64,000 nt of DNA from JAIBJN01 sp963811635 (lineage in GTDB: Bacteria; Actinomycetota; Thermoleophilia; Gaiellales; Gaiellaceae): contig CAWESB010000017.1 in the NCBI GenBank assembly GCA_963811635.1, positions 1 to 64,000 on the forward strand, read 5' to 3'. The stretch's first letter is position 1, and each line of letters begins with the position of its first letter. Below, piece after piece: positions 44,382-52,391 of this stretch. Below the pieces are notes generated by a model. It worked only from the letters and a program-made list of their open reading frames with translations, did no database searches and was not told where the DNA came from. Both the position numbers and the translations under genes were made by a program.

Positions 44382-45149
44382 ATGCTGAGAAGACTTCTTT
44401 TCTTGTTTGTCGTGGCCTTGGCGGTCTCGATCGCCGTGTCGTCCGCCGCGCAGGCCAGCGGCGGTGCTCCGCCCGTCAACGTCCAGCAGGCGGCCGGCAC
44501 GAGCGCTGCCGCCATCCAATCGGCGGTCGACGCATATCGCGCAGACCTGGGCGCTCTCAATCCCAACGTCGCTGGCTCCTTCGGATCCGGACGGCGTGAG
44601 ATCAACTGGGATGGCGTGCCGGACGCGTTTGCCGCCCCGAACCTTCTCCCGGCTGACTTCTTCAACGTGAACTCGCCACGGGGTGCGGTCTTTGCCACGA
44701 ACGGGTCGGGCTTCCAGGTCAGCGCCAACGCCGGGGTGGCGCCCATCGAGTTCGACAACATCAACCCGACCTACTCGAGCCTCTTCACCATTTTCAGCCC
44801 GCAGCGGCTATTCACGGCGCTTGACAGCAGAAGGCTCACCGTCCAGTTCTTCGTACCCGGCTCGACGACGCCGGCAACCTCGAGCGGCTTCGGTGCTGTC
44901 TTCACTGACGTGGATCGGCGCGGCACGAAGATCGCCTATTACAACGCCATGGGCCGCAAGCTGGCCACGTTCGACGTTCCGATCAGCCCGGGCAGCGAGA
45001 CCCTGTCGTTCCTCGGGGTCCGCTTCCTCGAGGACCGAGTAGCCATGGTGACGATCACGAGCGGTAACACCAAGCTGGGTCCGAACGAGACGCCAGGCCG
45101 CGACTTGGTGGTCATGGACGACTTCATCTACGGCGAGCCGACCCCGTAG
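44382..45149 (+). CDS. Secreted protein of unknown function
   Basis: 255 residues; ATG 44382 after AAGGAGG. Signal peptide LLFLFVVALAVSIAVSSAAQA. Conserved-looking blocks: REINWDGVPDAFAAPNLLPA, FFNVNSPRGAVFAT, SGFGAVFTDVDRRGT, DLVVMDDFIYGEP. A beta-rich extracellular module is likely. No catalytic motif seen. Confidence 0.7.
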   Translation: MLRRLLFLFVVALAVSIAVSSAAQASGGAPPVNVQQAAGTSAAAIQSAVDAYRADLGALNPNVAGSFGSGRREINWDGVPDAFAAPNLLPADFFNVNSPRGAVFATNGSGFQVSANAGVAPIEFDNINPTYSSLFTIFSPQRLFTALDSRRLTVQFFVPGSTTPATSSGFGAVFTDVDRRGTKIAYYNAMGRKLATFDVPISPGSETLSFLGVRFLEDRVAMVTITSGNTKLGPNETPGRDLVVMDDFIYGEPTP

Positions 45150-45267
45150 GTCGGCGAAGTTGATTCCCACCGGCGACGAGGGAATGTCGCCTTCTGCTCA
45201 GTTCCGCTTCACCCTCGGAGCGAACACACGGAATGCGCTGCCGAGCTCTCCGCCTCCGGCGCCGTAG

Positions 45268-46176
45268 GCCGACCGGATCGCGAAGGCAGAAAGGCAGGCC
45301 GAAAAGGGCTCCGAGGACTTCATCGCCCAGCACGTTGCGGAGGCGAACACGCTCCGCACTCTCCAGGCCCGCCTGCGGTATGCGACCGACGCTTTCGGCG
45401 CCGTCCGCGTTGATCGTCTGCAGGCGCGGGAGGTCGGAGCGTGGCGCAAACGCCTGCCGGAACGCTCGGCCTGGCACATCCACAAGGCGCTCCGCCAGGT
45501 GCTCCACTACGCCGTTCGTATCAAACTCGCGGACGAGAACGTGGCCGCCCAGGTTCCTAACCCGGAGCCGAAGCGGCGGGAGGTGCAGGTGTTCACGGCG
45601 GCCGAGGTGGAGGCGGTGGCGGAGGAGCTCGGCTCGCCCCTCCCCATCTTCGCCGCCTGGACGGGCCTGCGCCCCGAGGAGTGGCTCGCGCTCGAGCGAG
45701 GCGACCTCGATCGCGCCCACGGCCTCGTCCGTGTTCGCCGCGTGTTCACGGACGGGCAGGTGAAGGCCTACGGCAAGCAGACGGGCTCGCTCCGGGCTGT
45801 CCCCCTGCCACTCAAAGCCGCGGAGAGCCTCGACGGGCTCCCTCCGCGGATCGACACTCCCCTCCTATTCCCCGGAGCGCGTGGCGGCCACCTTAGCCTC
45901 GCCACCTGGCGCCGCCATCAGTGGACGCCCGCCGTCCGCGCCGCCGGCCTCGAGCACCGGCCGCCCTACGCCCTCCGCCACTCGTTCGCGGCCTGGTCGA
46001 TCGCCGCCGGGATCGGCCTTTTCGAGCTCGCCCGCATGATGGGAACCTCGGTCGACCAGATCGACACGACCTACGGTCACCTTTTGGGCGACTCGATCGA
46101 CCGGGCACGCGCCGCTTCGGAGTCGTTTGGGCGCGGTGTGGCCACCGAGGAGGAGGCCGAGGGCCAGCCCCTGTGA
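45268..46176 (+). pseudogene. Tyrosine recombinase/integrase, 5'-truncated
   Basis: The frame is open from 45268 (stop TAG at 45265) but has no start codon until GTG 45499. It still reads core-binding-type helices (TLRTLQARLRYATDAFGAVR), then the catalytic domain: Arg in WTGLRPEEWLALE, Lys in GKQTGSLRAVPL, LRH in YALRHSFAAW, and the nucleophile Tyr in DTTYGHLLGD. The usual HxxR His is Tyr (YALR) and the LGH-type His is Thr (MMGTSV), which may be normal for this group. The arm-binding N-terminus is lost. It lies beside the intact tRNA as an integrase should. Confidence 0.82.
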
Positions 46177-46184
46177 GGCGAAAA

Positions 46185-46200
46185 CCCCGCATGAGCGGGG
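46185..46200 (+). terminator. Integrase terminator
   Basis: CCCCGC-ATGA-GCGGGG, preceded by AAAA and followed by CTT, 8 bases after the integrase stop. Confidence 0.7.
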
Positions 46201-46211
46201 CTTCCGACCGA

Positions 46212-46286
46212 TCGGGGCGCCGAGATTTGAACTCGGGACCTCTAGTCCCCCAGACTAGCGCGCTAACCAGGCTGCGCCACGCCCCG
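46212..46286 (-). tRNA. tRNA-Pro (anticodon GGG)
   Basis: Reverse strand, 75 bases. Acceptor CGGGGCG pairs with CGCCCCG, discriminator A. D stem GCGC/GCGC, anticodon stem CTAGT/ACTAG with loop CTGGGGG (anticodon GGG), T stem CCGAG/CTCGG with loop TTCAAAT. CCA is not encoded. It is the target of the island; 3'-half copies lie at 35.3, 38.8 and 41.1 kb. Confidence 0.95.
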
Positions 46287-46541
46287 CGATTGCCCCAGCC
46301 TAGCCCACATGCTGCATCGCCGCTGATCGTCGAGCGCCGTCCGCGTCCTGTCGAGGACGTCCGGCAGCAGGTGGCCCTAGGTCTTGCTGATCTGTTCGAG
46401 GCTCGTCCCCAAGGCAGGCGAGCGCGAGAGCGCTCATTGTTACTTCGCCACGAGACCCGGATGCTATGCCCGAGAGACCGCCACTTCGATCACTCGGTCT
46501 AGTCCCCGACCCTGTGCCGGACTCCGGCAGCGACGGGAAAC
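46287..46541. other. Gap upstream of the tRNA
   Basis: No gene seen. On the reverse strand GCTAGGCT about 20 bases before the tRNA resembles GCTAGGAT before the 5'-half copy at 47.8 kb and may be a -10 region. Confidence 0.35.
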
Positions 46542-46583
46542 GGAGGGCTGTCCGGGGCCAAACCTCTGCCCGGACAGCCCTCC
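46542..46583 (-). terminator. 15-bp perfect hairpin after the S1 protease
   Basis: GGAGGGCTGTCCGGG and CCCGGACAGCCCTCC pair around 12 bases, 7 bases beyond the protease stop; on the reverse strand GTTTCCC follows. Confidence 0.75.
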
Positions 46584-46590
46584 CTTTCGA

Positions 46591-47415
46591 TCACAGGTAA
46601 GTGTCGAGAAACGCCTGCGCGGGCGCCGAGTCGACGCGATACTCGAGGTTCGGCCCAGCGCACCGCCAGCTGAACGTCCAGATATTGAGTGCGACGACGG
46701 TCCCGTTATGGAACAAGGGCCCGCCCGAGTCGCCGAAGCAGCTGCTCTGAGTGATCTTCAGGTACCGGTCGGGGTAGGTGTCCTGCTTGGTGATCGCGGT
46801 CACGTTGCGGTAGCTGCGGATCCCGTCCACGAGGACGATTGGATGGTTCGCGATCCAGCTCCCCGTGATGAACCGATCGACGCCGTACCCCACGATTGTG
46901 AACGTCGCGCTCTTGAGGTTGAGCGAGTCGAGGTAGCCGGCATCGGCGATTGGGGCCGGAGTGATTCCCGCTACGTCCTCCTTGAGCCACACGAGAGCGA
47001 TGTCCTCATGAGTAGGCGCGAGGCAAGCGTGCTTGGAATTTCCGAAGCAGGGACCGGCTGTGAACCAGACCGGGTTGACGACGATGTGGTCGACGTAGTG
47101 GTATAGGGAGCTGGCACCCGGAGCCGGATCGAACGAGATCCGCAGATCAGCGGGTCCGAATCCGTCCTCGCCGACCTCCTGCAGGAAATCGGTGCAGTGG
47201 GCTGCCGTCAGAACGACGTCCGGAGCCACCAGCGTGCCCGAGCAGAAGTCGAACCACTCGTCCCCGTCGTGAAGCTGGAGGACTCCGACGTTGGCGAACC
47301 GGTTCGCGGTGTCGGTAGTTCCGCCGACGACGGCACTCGCCGAGCCAGCGATGAGGAGCGTTGCTGCCAATGTCGCAGCAACTGCCGTCGTGATGAGACG
47401 AAGCTTGATCCGCAT
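46591..47415 (-). CDS. Secreted trypsin-like (S1) serine protease
   Basis: 274 residues; ATG 47415 with AAGGGTGG upstream. Signal peptide (TTAVAATLAATLLIAGSASA), then mature start VVGGTTDTANRF. Triad: His in LTAAHCTDFL, Asp in THEDIALVWL, Ser in SSCFGDSGGPLF. Paired cysteines suit an exported enzyme. It is the only gene in the fourth island segment. Confidence 0.9.
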   Translation of the reverse strand: MRIKLRLITTAVAATLAATLLIAGSASAVVGGTTDTANRFANVGVLQLHDGDEWFDFCSGTLVAPDVVLTAAHCTDFLQEVGEDGFGPADLRISFDPAPGASSLYHYVDHIVVNPVWFTAGPCFGNSKHACLAPTHEDIALVWLKEDVAGITPAPIADAGYLDSLNLKSATFTIVGYGVDRFITGSWIANHPIVLVDGIRSYRNVTAITKQDTYPDRYLKITQSSCFGDSGGPLFHNGTVVALNIWTFSWRCAGPNLEYRVDSAPAQAFLDTYL

Positions 47416-47769
47416 ACTCGCCACCCTTCTTCCGCAGCATCGTTACTTTTGGAACAAGGGCCGACCATACACCCGCCGGAAAACGCCGTCTAGGTCGTCG
47501 CCCGCTCCCTCCGGCGCCTGTTTTCGAGACCACACCGGGACCACACGGCGGGCATCCGGGACCGTCGGCACACCTGACCCGCTCAACCATGCGGTTTCCG
47601 CTCAACGGGCTTCCGTGGCAGCGCAAGAACCGTGGAGGAGGGACCGAATCTGGACCGAAACGGCCGAGAACGGCCTTACCGCACTACGCGGGGTCGACCT
47701 GAGGAGCTCGAACGCGAGGCGTCATGCGGCTTCCCGCTATCACCCGACAATCGCGCCAGGCATCTGAGA
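47416..47769. other. Right end of the island, gene-free
   Basis: No gene. It holds GCTCAACCATGCGG (47581-47594), shared exactly with 35378-35391, and a second CATGCGG at 47723, consistent with recombinase arm sites beside the core. Confidence 0.45.
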
Positions 47770-47813
47770 AGTCCCCCAGACTAGCGCGCTAACCGGCTGC
47801 GCCACGCCCCGCG
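47770..47813. repeat. tRNA-Pro 5'-half copy (att remnant)
   Basis: Core AGTCCCCCAGACT followed by the D arm and acceptor 5' strand of the tRNA, one base shorter in the D loop. On the reverse strand it would be the first half of a tRNA-Pro gene with its own upstream GCTAGGAT. The 3' half is missing here. Confidence 0.9.
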
Positions 47814-47861
47814 ACGCCGTCCATCCTAGCGCCGGCCGGCCTTCGTCGTGGCCCCGTCCGG

Positions 47862-47968
47862 CCGGCGGCCGCCGGGAAAACGTCCGGGGAGCCACGCGAC
47901 CCCGGTCGGGGCCGGCTTCGGCGCCGGGGTACCCGGCGGGGGCCCCGTTTTCCCCGCCGCGCCGCCCC
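47862..47968. promoter_or_regulatory. Large GC-rich stem-loop region
   Basis: GGGAAAACG (about 47874-47882) pairs with CGTTTTCCC (about 47948-47956); flanking GCGGCC and GCCGC segments can extend the stem, and the enclosed 65 bases hold several GGCC-type hairpins. No gene lies in 47814-48046. It may be an RNA, a leader of the MerR-type gene or a terminator region. Confidence 0.35.
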
Positions 47969-48046
47969 GGCGGGGAGCCCCCGGGAAGGCACAGGGTTGC
48001 CCCTTCGGCCGAGGTTCGGCAAAATCTGTCGTTCAGGGGACGAGGC

Positions 48047-48889
48047 TTGCGGACGTACACCATCACCGAGGCGGCGGATCTGACCGGCATGAGCCGGAAG
48101 GCGATCTCTCGCCGCGTCGAGCGCGGGTCGCTGCGCTCGGTCGTCCGCAACGGCCGCCGGCGCATTCCCCGCTCCGAGCTTGTCCGCGCAGGGCTACTCG
48201 GCGAGGGCCAGCCGCAGCCCCGCGAGAGCGACCCCACTGCCCCCCTCCTGCCCCGCCCCGCCATGGGAGGGGCGCTGGCCGAGATGGGGACGAGCGAAGA
48301 CATGCTCGCGACCCTTTTTCGCGAGGTTCTCGACCGCTTCGAGCGCCAGTCGCAGGAGATCGCCCAGTATCGGGCCCTGACCGTGCAGGCCGAGAGCCTC
48401 CGGCTCACGAACGAGCTTGGCGACCTCCGCGTGCGCCTCGCCGAGCTGGAGCGGCAGCCGCAGCAGGCGAGTCAGGCGTCCGAGCAGGCGCAGCACCAGG
48501 CGCAACAGGCGATGGCGAGCGACCTGGGCAAGCGCGTCAGCGAGCTCACGAAGCAGGTCGAAGAGCTCTCCCAGCGCGAGATCTGGCTCCCGCCGCAAGC
48601 GACGCCTCGACCCGCGCGGCCAGCCGAGGCCAGGCCGATGCCTCCCGCCCAGCCTCGGCCCGCAGCATCCCCGCAGCAGCCCGTGCGTCCGCCGGCGCCG
48701 ATGCCGCGGATGTTCCACCTCTCCCGCACGCTGCGGTTCGTGCTCGAGGCAATGTTCATCGTCGCGGTCGCCGTCATCGTCTGGCTGGCCGACCTGCCCA
48801 CTCCGGCGATCGCCGTCGCCATGGGCATCGCGTGGACACTGGTCGCGGTCGTCGAGTGGGTCACCGCGGAACGCCCCGGCCGACGCTAG
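48047..48889 (+). CDS. MerR/excisionase-type HTH protein with C-terminal membrane helices
   Basis: 280 residues; TTG 48047 with GGGGACGAGG upstream. N-terminal HTH TITEAADLTGMSRKAISRRV, then ERGSLRSVVRNGRRRIPRSE. The middle is a long coiled coil (LRLTNELGDLRVRLAELERQ, Gln/Ala-rich), then a Pro/Ala/Arg linker. Two membrane spans follow at the end (FVLEAMFIVAVAVIVWLADL, AIAVAMGIAWTLVAVVEW). A membrane-tethered DNA-binding protein, either a sensor-regulator or a chromosome anchor. Not a named family. Confidence 0.7.
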   Translation: MRTYTITEAADLTGMSRKAISRRVERGSLRSVVRNGRRRIPRSELVRAGLLGEGQPQPRESDPTAPLLPRPAMGGALAEMGTSEDMLATLFREVLDRFERQSQEIAQYRALTVQAESLRLTNELGDLRVRLAELERQPQQASQASEQAQHQAQQAMASDLGKRVSELTKQVEELSQREIWLPPQATPRPARPAEARPMPPAQPRPAASPQQPVRPPAPMPRMFHLSRTLRFVLEAMFIVAVAVIVWLADLPTPAIAVAMGIAWTLVAVVEWVTAERPGRR

Positions 48890-48934
48890 TCCTCGTTCAA
48901 GAGCGCCCTCCCCTGGGCCGATAGCAGGGAGGTC

Positions 48935-49066
48935 ATGCCGGCGGACGAACGATCCCGTAGGAAGTCCTGGCGCTCGCTCCGCCAGCCGCTCGCGAGCACG
49001 CTCGCGCTCGCCCTCGTCGCCATTGTGCTTGTGCTGCTCCTGCTCCGGATCGCGGCCTGGAGCTAA
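48935..49066 (+). CDS. 43-residue single-span membrane protein
   Basis: ATG 48935 with GGGAGG 4 bases upstream. A basic start (DERSRRKSWRSLRQPL) is followed by one helix (STLALALVAIVLVLLLLRIA) and AWS. It follows the membrane-anchored HTH gene by 45 bases, so the two may work together. Confidence 0.55.
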   Translation: MPADERSRRKSWRSLRQPLASTLALALVAIVLVLLLLRIAAWS

Positions 49067-49080
49067 CTCCAAGCTGAGGC

Positions 49081-49380
49081 CTAGCTCTCGAGCCGCCGGT
49101 AGAGGCGGTCGACGAGCTCGGGCATTCCTTCCAGCCGCTCGGTGATCGTCCGGATGCGGAACTCCCGGAAGTGGGCCGGCTCGACCTTCAGGGCTTTTGC
49201 GAGCGTCTCGATCACGTCGTTCGAGGGCACCGGACGGTTGCCGTGAACGAGGTGGTTGAGATAGCCGGCCGAAAGCCCGGTCTTCGCGGCGAGGCCACGG
49301 TAGGTGATCCCGCGCTCGGTCATGAGCGACTGGATCGTCTCGCCGAAGGGCTCGGTCGAGAAGCGGCGCTTGCGGGCCAT
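49081..49380 (-). CDS. XRE-family HTH regulator
   Basis: 99 residues. MTERGITYRGLAAKTGLSAG then YLNHLVHGNRPVPSNDVIET is a classic XRE HTH; the C-terminus is FREFRIRTITERLEGMPELV. ATG 49380 overlaps the proS stop by one base (TGATG), so it is translated from the proS message. Target unknown. Confidence 0.8.
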   Translation of the reverse strand: MARKRRFSTEPFGETIQSLMTERGITYRGLAAKTGLSAGYLNHLVHGNRPVPSNDVIETLAKALKVEPAHFREFRIRTITERLEGMPELVDRLYRRLES

Positions 49381-51062
49381 CAGAGGGCCTCCTTCACGTA
49401 GTCGACGAGGCCGTCGACGGCGACGCGCGCCTCGGAGCGGTCCGACCGCTTCAGCACGTCGGCCTTGCCGTCCTCGAGCGTCTTCTTCCCCACAGTGACG
49501 CGGACCGGGCTGCCGAACAGGTCGGCGTCGGCGAACTTCTCCCCGGGCCGCAGGTCGCGGTCGTCAAGCAGCACCTCGAGACCCGCAGCGTCGAACGCCT
49601 CGGCGGCGCGCTCGGAGATCTCGATCGCCTCCGCGCCGGCGGCGCCGATGGCGACGACCTCGACATCGTAGGGCGCGAGCGAGCGCGGCCAGGCGATCCC
49701 CTCCTCGTCGTGGCGCTGCTCGACTGCCGCCGCCATGATCCGCCCCGGCCCGATGCCGTAGCTGCCCATCACGAGCGGCCGCTCCGTGCCGTCCTCGTCC
49801 AGAAAGGTCGCGCCGAGCGGCACCGAGTAGTCGGTGTCGAGCTTGAAGATGTGCCCGACCTCGAGCGCGGTCTGAAACGCCAGGCGCCCGCCGCACTTGG
49901 GGCACCTGTCGCCCTCGCGCGGCTCGCGGATGTCGGCGAAGCGCGCCTCGAAGTCGCGACCGTACTCGACCCCGCGGAGATGCCAGCCGCTCCGGTTCGC
50001 GCCGACGACGAACTGGCCGTCTCGCAGGGCGTCGTCCGCGAGGATCTCGCCGCCGAACCCCACGGGGCCGATCGAGCCCGGGTCGGCACCGAACGCCTGC
50101 CGGATCTCCTCCTCCGACGCCGGGCGGACGGCCGCGCCCAGCGCGGCGCTCGTCTTCGCCTCCTCCAGGCGATCGTCGCCGCGCACGAGCGCGAGCACGA
50201 GCGTCCCATCCTCTTTCACGACCGGCATCGCCTTCGAGGTCGCCGCCGTGTCGATGCCGAGGACCTCGGCGAGCCCGTCGATCGTCGTCACGCCGGGCGT
50301 CTCGACCTCGGCCGGCGCGTCGAGTCGCTCGGGGAACTCCGGGGCCCGCGGGATGCCCCGCGCGACCTCGAGGTCGGCGGCGTAGTCCCCGTTCTCGCAC
50401 GTGACGAGCGTGTTCTCGCCGGAGGCCGAGGGCGCGAGGAAGTCGACCGACTCGCTGCCGCCCATCATCCCCGACTCGGCCTGGACGTCGTAGTACTCGA
50501 GCCCGCAGCGCTGGAAGATCCGGTGGTAGGCGGCCTCGTGCTTGCGGAAGCTCACCTCCAGCCCCTCGTCGTCGCGGTCGAACGAGTACGAGTCCTTCAT
50601 GATGAACTCGCGCACGCGGATGAGGCCGGCGCGCGAGCGCGGCTCGTCGCGGACCTTCGTCTGGAAGTGGTAGAGGATCTGCGGCAGCTGCCGGTACGAC
50701 GAGATCTCGCGGGCGTGGAACGTGATCGTCTCCTCGTGCGTCATCGCAAGCACGAACGGGCGGCCCATGCGGTCCTCCACCTTCCAGAGCTCGGGGATCA
50801 CGTAGCGGCCGCTCGCCTGCCAGAGCTCGGCCGGCGTCACGACGGGCATGAACATCTCCTGGCCGCCGATCGCGTCGATCTCCTCCCGGACGATCTGCAC
50901 GGCCTTCTCGTGGACGCGCCAGCCGAGCGGCAGGAACGACCACAGCCCGGCGCTCACCTGCCGGATGTAGCCGCCGCGGACGAGCAGCCGGTGGCTCGCC
51001 GCCTCGGCATCGGCCGGAGCCTCCCGGAGCGTCGGGAGGAAGAGCTCGGACGCCCGCTTCAT
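49380..51062 (-). CDS. proS: Prolyl-tRNA synthetase
   Basis: 560 residues, bacterial type. ATG 51062 gives MKRASELFLPTLREAPADAE. Class II motifs: SAGLWSFLPLGWRVHEKA, RDEPRSRAGLIRVREFIMKD and GSYGIGPGRIMAA. A YbaK-like editing insert lies in between (VETPGVTTIDGLAEVLGIDT), and an anticodon domain at the C-terminus. It charges the tRNA-Pro type found at 46.2 kb, 3.1 kb away. Confidence 0.95.
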   Translation of the reverse strand: MKRASELFLPTLREAPADAEAASHRLLVRGGYIRQVSAGLWSFLPLGWRVHEKAVQIVREEIDAIGGQEMFMPVVTPAELWQASGRYVIPELWKVEDRMGRPFVLAMTHEETITFHAREISSYRQLPQILYHFQTKVRDEPRSRAGLIRVREFIMKDSYSFDRDDEGLEVSFRKHEAAYHRIFQRCGLEYYDVQAESGMMGGSESVDFLAPSASGENTLVTCENGDYAADLEVARGIPRAPEFPERLDAPAEVETPGVTTIDGLAEVLGIDTAATSKAMPVVKEDGTLVLALVRGDDRLEEAKTSAALGAAVRPASEEEIRQAFGADPGSIGPVGFGGEILADDALRDGQFVVGANRSGWHLRGVEYGRDFEARFADIREPREGDRCPKCGGRLAFQTALEVGHIFKLDTDYSVPLGATFLDEDGTERPLVMGSYGIGPGRIMAAAVEQRHDEEGIAWPRSLAPYDVEVVAIGAAGAEAIEISERAAEAFDAAGLEVLLDDRDLRPGEKFADADLFGSPVRVTVGKKTLEDGKADVLKRSDRSEARVAVDGLVDYVKEAL

Positions 51063-51120
51063 CAGTGCCTCTTCGGGTAAGTCTGCTGAGTCTCTGCGTC
51101 GCGAGCACCAAGCTGAAGTG

Positions 51121-51173
51121 CGCACTCGCCCGCGACCAAGGCTGAGTCAAGCCTTGGCAAGGGCGAGGGTGCG
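51121..51173 (-). promoter_or_regulatory. Two-tier hairpin between ispG and proS
   Basis: CGCACTCGCCC (51121-51131) pairs with GGGCGAGGGTGCG (51161-51173, one 2-base bulge) and encloses CCAAGGC/GCCTTGG (51136-51142 with 51151-51157). It lies 56 bases after ispG and 59 before proS. It could end ispG transcripts or regulate proS. No T-box sequence is seen. Confidence 0.5.
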
Positions 51174-51228
51174 CTCCAGCGCCGCGTGATCGCGGGGCAG
51201 AGGCCAGCGTGAGTTGCCCGGAGAGGCA

Positions 51229-52359
51229 CTAGGATGGCCGCTGGGCCGCTTCGGCCATCATGAGGGCCGCCGGCTTGGCCAGCTTCAGGCGCTTCGGCCT
51301 GACCATGCCGCCCTCGATCCAGAGGTCGATCTCGCGGAAGAGCTCCTCGACGAGCGTGTCAGACTCGACCTTCCTGAGCACGCGCCCGTGCGCGTAGATG
51401 AAGCCGGTGTCGCGCCCGCCCGCGACCCCGAAGTCGGCGTCGCCGGCCTCGCCGGGCCCGTTGACCGCGCAGCCCATGACGGCGACCTCGAACGCCTGCG
51501 GATACTCGCGCAGGCGCTCCTCGACCGCCTCGGCGAGGTTCCAGACGCCGACGTTGTCGCGGCCGCAGGAGGGGCACGCGATCATGATCGGCCCGCGCTC
51601 GCGCAGGCCGAGAGCCTTGAGGATCTCCCAGGCAACCTTGACCTCCTCGACCGGGTCGGCCGTCAGCGAGATCCGGACCGTATCGCCGATCCCGTCCATG
51701 AGCAGGCTCCCGACGCCGATGGCGCTCTTGATCGAGCCGCTCGCCGGCGTCCCCGCCTCGGTGACGCCGAGGTGGAGCGGATAGGGCACCCGCTCCGAGA
51801 GCATCCGGTAGGCGCGGATCATCGTCGGCACCGAGCTCGACTTCACGGAGATCTTGAAGTCGTAGTAGTCCAAGCTCTCGAGCAGGCGCACCTGCTCCAG
51901 CGCCTCCTCGACGAGCGCCGCCGCCGTGTCCTCCTGGGCCAACTCGAGGAGGTGCTTCGGCAACGAGCCCGAGTTGGCGCCGATGCGCATCGGGATCTCC
52001 CGCGCCTTGGCGGCGCGCACGACCTCCGCGACCTTGTCGGGCCCGCCGATGTTGCCCGGGTTGATGCGCACGGCGGCGACACCGGCCCCGACGGCCTTCA
52101 GGGCGAGCGAGGCGTTGAAGTGGATGTCCGCGATCACGGGGATCGGCGAGAGGTACACGAGCTTCGCGAGCGCGTCGGCGTCCTCGTTCTTCGGCACGGC
52201 GACGCGCACGAGCTCGCAGCCGGCGGAGACGAGCTCGCCGATCTGGGCCATCGTGGCGTCGACGTCGTGCGTCTTCGTCAGCGTCATCGATTGCACGACG
52301 ACCGGCGCGCCGCCGCCGATCGGGACGTTTCCGACCTTGATCTGACGCTCGCTCGCCAT
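51229..52359 (-). CDS. ispG: 4-hydroxy-3-methylbut-2-en-1-yl diphosphate synthase IspG
   Basis: Iron-sulfur enzyme of the MEP isoprenoid path. 376 residues: VQSMTLTKTHDVDATMAQI, VIADIHFNASLALKA, RINPGNIGG and the cluster cysteines in CPSCGRDNVG and MGCAVNGPGEA. The same pathway's dxr lies two genes upstream. Confidence 0.96.
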   Translation of the reverse strand: MASERQIKVGNVPIGGGAPVVVQSMTLTKTHDVDATMAQIGELVSAGCELVRVAVPKNEDADALAKLVYLSPIPVIADIHFNASLALKAVGAGVAAVRINPGNIGGPDKVAEVVRAAKAREIPMRIGANSGSLPKHLLELAQEDTAAALVEEALEQVRLLESLDYYDFKISVKSSSVPTMIRAYRMLSERVPYPLHLGVTEAGTPASGSIKSAIGVGSLLMDGIGDTVRISLTADPVEEVKVAWEILKALGLRERGPIMIACPSCGRDNVGVWNLAEAVEERLREYPQAFEVAVMGCAVNGPGEAGDADFGVAGGRDTGFIYAHGRVLRKVESDTLVEELFREIDLWIEGGMVRPKRLKLAKPAALMMAEAAQRPS

Positions 52360-52391
52360 CGCCGAAAGTCTAACGGCCCGCCGTTGTCTCC

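Larger units (their letters stand above)
35292..47813. mobile_element. Accretion island at tRNA-Pro(GGG), four segments
   Basis: Five copies of the tRNA anticodon-arm core AGTCCCCCAGACT lie at about 35324, 38854, 41141, 46244 and 47770. The first three carry the tRNA 3' half, the fourth is the intact tRNA, and the last carries the 5' half. They divide the region into segments of about 3.5, 2.3, 5.1 and 1.5 kb. A truncated tyrosine integrase lies 35 bases from the intact tRNA. Repeated integration at one tRNA is the simplest reading. Confidence 0.78.

Noticed and set aside
51063..51228. T-box riboswitch for proS
   Set aside because: No T-box sequence or matching specifier loop could be seen.
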